From Isoetes taiwanensis (lineage: Eukaryota > Streptophyta > Lycopodiopsida > Isoetales > Isoetaceae): a stretch of DNA of 64,000 bases. The stretch spans positions 782,746 through 846,745 of the forward strand of contig JAJEKV010000061.1 in NCBI GenBank assembly GCA_021234155.1, read 5' to 3'. How positions within the stretch are numbered: position 1 is the first letter of the stretch; each line of letters starts with the position of its first letter. The notes beneath the pieces are model-generated. The model was not told where the DNA came from and made no database searches. It was given only the letters and a program-made list of their open reading frames with translations. The position numbers and the translations under genes were made by a program. Shown in pieces: positions 60,873-64,000 of the stretch.

Positions 60873-63800
60873 TTCAGCTTGATTTGGTATGTCTAACCTA
60901 TCCTTTAATTAGCAAAATGGTCCTGCAAGAAGCACAAGTGGATCATAGGGATTTCCTCTCTGAAACCAGGAATGCAGCAAAAAGAAGCTATGAAGGGAAT
61001 GGAAGTGTTACACACCTCTCGCTTTAAAGATTCGACAAGCACGTAACAGAGCTGGAATGTGTTTCCCAAAGCTCTTCAGAATTTCTAGTCATGACATGCT
61101 TATACAACTTTGATCACTTAGGTATGACTCTCCATCGCCACTTTATTCAACAAACCTCCGCTGCGTATCTGTTTCTTTTAGAGAACAACAAAACCTCATC
61201 TCTATTCTACGAACTCCAAAACAGACCCCACTTGCATTCTCCGTGAAAACAAATCCAGATTTGATGAAATCCCCGCATTTGGACTATGTGCTCGAGCACT
61301 CCATTTTCATCCAACGTCAAATATCCAGTGCCGGGGCTCTGTTTCAAGCATAGGTTCTTAACAATTTGCCCAACAATTCGATCAAACAGTAAAATGTGCG
61401 AAATAGAAACAGCTTCGGATGCCGGAAAGGGGATGCAAATCTCAAAAAAAACCAAAGATTAAGTGGGGAAACTCCATTTTTAGATCGGAATGGGTGAAAG
61501 TATGAAATGGCCGTTTAGAACTAATTTCGCGACAGATTAAGTTCGGAAAAAAGGTGTAGCTAAGATGGTAGATACGGTGAGTAAGACAGGAGTTGCATAA
61601 GAAAGGGGCAATGAAAAATGGATGGAGATGGAGCTAGGATCCGTCGCCGGACTTCCCACGTCTTTGAAGTAGGAGGAAAGGACTGTGTGGAAAAGTAAAA
61701 CTTGGACGGTAAAAGGGTAATTAAAAAAAGAAGTCGCCCAGATGACGTTTTCGACGAATTTTTACTGCACAGCTTTTCTCAATATTCAATGCCTATTTTG
61801 AATTATAAATGATGGCATTTCTCGTCTTCTTTATATCAAGGGCTCAAATGCATCTACGTGGAAGATTGAAGGGTGTGGATGTGTTCTCTTTCAACGGTTG
61901 CGATATGTTCTATGTTTGGAAAGAACGATATGGATGGGTTATATTCTAGTTGTGGAAAGCCTCGACATGTTGTTTTCTTTTAAGTAAAAAAAATATTGTT
62001 ATGATTGGATCCTTGTCATGGCACTAATTTTTTAGCCTAGGAACTTGGAATCGTGTCTTGTTAGCAAATTGGATATAATGGAATGTTGCACAAATGATGA
62101 TAATGATGTCCAAGAATGTCCCTACTTGCTTGTTAATGGTGGAGCACCCCTTGGTGTTTCCAGCGCATCTAACACTCCACGTCTCGGTGACCCCCCACCC
62201 ACCTCAGCTCTACTCGCATCACCGTCGCCCCTCCAGGCCCCATGTACCATGAACTTGAGCTCTGCTTGCGACTCCTCCAGGCCCCATCTTCCAAGAGTGC
62301 CAGTCTTTTTCGAGTATCAGCATGACTTCCCAGCTACTCAATTTTGGTGATTCTTTCTAGCTACTCTTTTCTGGGCCCATGTCATGGATTCGAAACCTCC
62401 AATTGCATGACCTTTCCTTATCCTAAAAAAGCTTTGCATCTTTACCATTACCTTTCTGCTCTAAAGTTCATTGCCTCATAACTCATATTGCTTTATAACT
62501 CACAGTCTTGCTAATTCAGACATGTTGTTCCACAAAGAGATGGCCAATCGTGAACACAGGCTGTCAAACCATTATAATGTGCTTTTAAATAGCCAACCGC
62601 CTGGAGTTAACACATGAACCACGTTTCAAACTTTTATGCCACTGGTTTATAATATATTGTTTTTAATAGCCTACCACCTGGAGTTAACACAAGAGAATGT
62701 GATCCTCTCTCAAAGTGTTTGCTCTAACTCCTGGTTGCTAATGTCCAAGAGACGCATCTCCAATGGAGGACCTCAAGGAGAGAAATGCCACCTAGAACAA
62801 AAATCATTTGCGCAATCAATACAATATATATTTTTAAATTGAGATATAACTCTATTGATTGCGATCTAGTGGTTCGAAACATTAAAAAAGAATATATGAA
62901 ATTTTGATATATAGCTTACCTAGTCGATTTTGACCACTTCGCTTCTTCTATAGAATCCCGTTAAATTGACATTACGACTAAAGTTGAATTCTTCGTTTGT
63001 AGGATCGCATGTTTTAAGGGAAACAAAAACAAAAGAATAGGATATCCGTGACCGTGCTCTATTTGCTTCAACTACTTGTCCAATAGATGATTCCTATCTC
63101 TATTGCATAACTCACCAACTGGGGATTCGATATATTATGAAAATGAAGGCATGCATTAGAACCATATATAACAAGTGATTGTGATCTAGGGGAGGGTCAC
63201 CAATAGTGGATCACATGGTCCATTTTTGGGCCATAGTAAAATGGACAGGATTTGCAATAGTGGATCAACACATAATCATTATCTTAGTCTAGATTTGAAT
63301 GATTATTTCTATTTAAACCATACAGAAGTTGGGTCGAATTTTTTTCATGGCGTGTATTCTGGTTCCGCCACATGTCCCTCGCCTACAAGGCGGAATGGAA
63401 ATAGATATAATCGTTCCGCTTAATGGGTTGTCAACCGGTCAGATCTTTAGGGTTAGGTTAAATCATTAGGGTTTGGTTAGGGGGCAGAGGATGCCGTCGA
63501 TGCTGTATTCCCTCGCAGGTGTCCTCTGGCCAGAATGAAAAGCACAGAAATGGTAAGGCTACCGCGGCAGCACAGAAATGGTAAGGATGCTTGCCAGGCA
63601 CTTCGAATCTGCTCTGTGATTAAGAAAAAGCTTGTTTAACGTTTTCAGTCCGACAAAATTCATCCACAGGCTTCAAATGAAATGAGAAGCCTCTGGCCGA
63701 AAGAAATAGCATCTCTTTGTAGCTTTAGCTTCGCATCTGAAGCTCGGGATCTACGCAGTGCTGATGAGCTTAGCCTAAGAAAAAATTTGAAGCTTTGTCG

Positions 63801-63896
63801 GCTCTGGAGCTGTTGCTGAAGCTCTTGGCCAAAATCAGAAGTGTAGCATCTTTGCAATGGAAAACAAATCCTCCACAACTTCTATATTGTAGGGGA
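60873..63896. other. 5' region of the TRM-like gene and anonymous sequence
   Basis: The first several hundred bases above 60872 should hold the leader and promoter. No clear TATA box was fixed. Farther right no gene was recognised. Small direct repeats occur: (C/A)CCTGGAGTTAACACA at about 62599 and 62677, and GCACAGAAATGGTAAGG at about 63541 and 63567. Confidence 0.4.
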
Positions 63897-64000
63897 ATGG
63901 AGGTTGGGGTCTCCATTCCGGTTTCCAGATGACGCACTCCCGGCCAACGCCGGTCGCAGGACCCCACCTGAAAACCCGGAAGGGAGGCCCCAACCTCCAT
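63897..64000. repeat. Foldback element at the window edge
   Basis: ATGGAGGTTGGGG...TCCATTCCGG (63897-63931) is inversely matched by 63965-64000, with about 35 bp pairing and a few mismatches. The centre is short and GC-rich. It may continue beyond the window. It looks like a small foldback or MITE. Confidence 0.7.

Overview
This is nuclear DNA from a land plant. It has plant-type spliced genes with short introns (GT-AG plus one GC-AG), a PLS-class PPR gene, a LONGIFOLIA/TRM-type protein and plant transposon families (PIF/Harbinger, hAT, CACTA/TNP2, pogo, L1-type LINE). An apparently intact tRNA-guanine transglycosylase gene (QTRT1 type), a gene missing from Arabidopsis, together with the PPR style and the mix of decayed elements, suggests a non-flowering plant such as a fern, lycophyte or gymnosperm. 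That placement is inference. No rRNA gene, intact tRNA gene, CRISPR array or organellar segment was seen.

Layout. 0-3 kb: dispersed repeats, a 322-bp MITE and a hAT remnant. 3.1-9.7 kb: two same-orientation PIF/Harbinger elements, each next to a (GA)n array. Copy 1 is an internal-deletion derivative of the structure seen in copy 2, and copy 2 carries an extra two-exon gene. 9.7-11.9 kb: a decayed, intron-bearing tyrosine recombinase gene of the Crypton/KIAA1958 type. 12-27 kb: repeat-derived sequence with a PPR pseudogene (15.1-16.9 kb), a DUF8039 remnant, recurrent 16-bp palindromes, a long ORF with a DNA-methylase-like core and a perfect 30-bp inverted repeat. 27.6-31.4 kb: a complete 15-exon QTRT1 gene (minus strand). 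33-41.5 kb: exon fragments of glyoxalase I and at least one unrecognised gene, all on the minus strand. 41.8-43 kb: a tRNA-like sequence and the 5' half of a LINE. 43-48 kb: mostly anonymous. 48.1-51.5 kb: a decayed L1-type LINE. 51.7-56.7 kb: a TNP2 fragment abutting a pogo transposase gene, which is split by a 2,605-bp element flanked by TTAA duplications. 57.5-60.9 kb: a complete three-exon TRM/LONGIFOLIA-like gene (minus strand). The end of the window is anonymous apart from a foldback at the edge.

Only two cellular genes look intact, QTRT1 and the TRM-like gene. They have no evident functional link. Nearly everything else is mobile DNA or gene debris, and the nesting of elements gives clear evidence of insertion order and boundaries. 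The strongest candidates for something undescribed are the plant Crypton-like recombinase, the TTAA-flanked element inside the pogo gene, and the cargo gene inside Harbinger copy 2.
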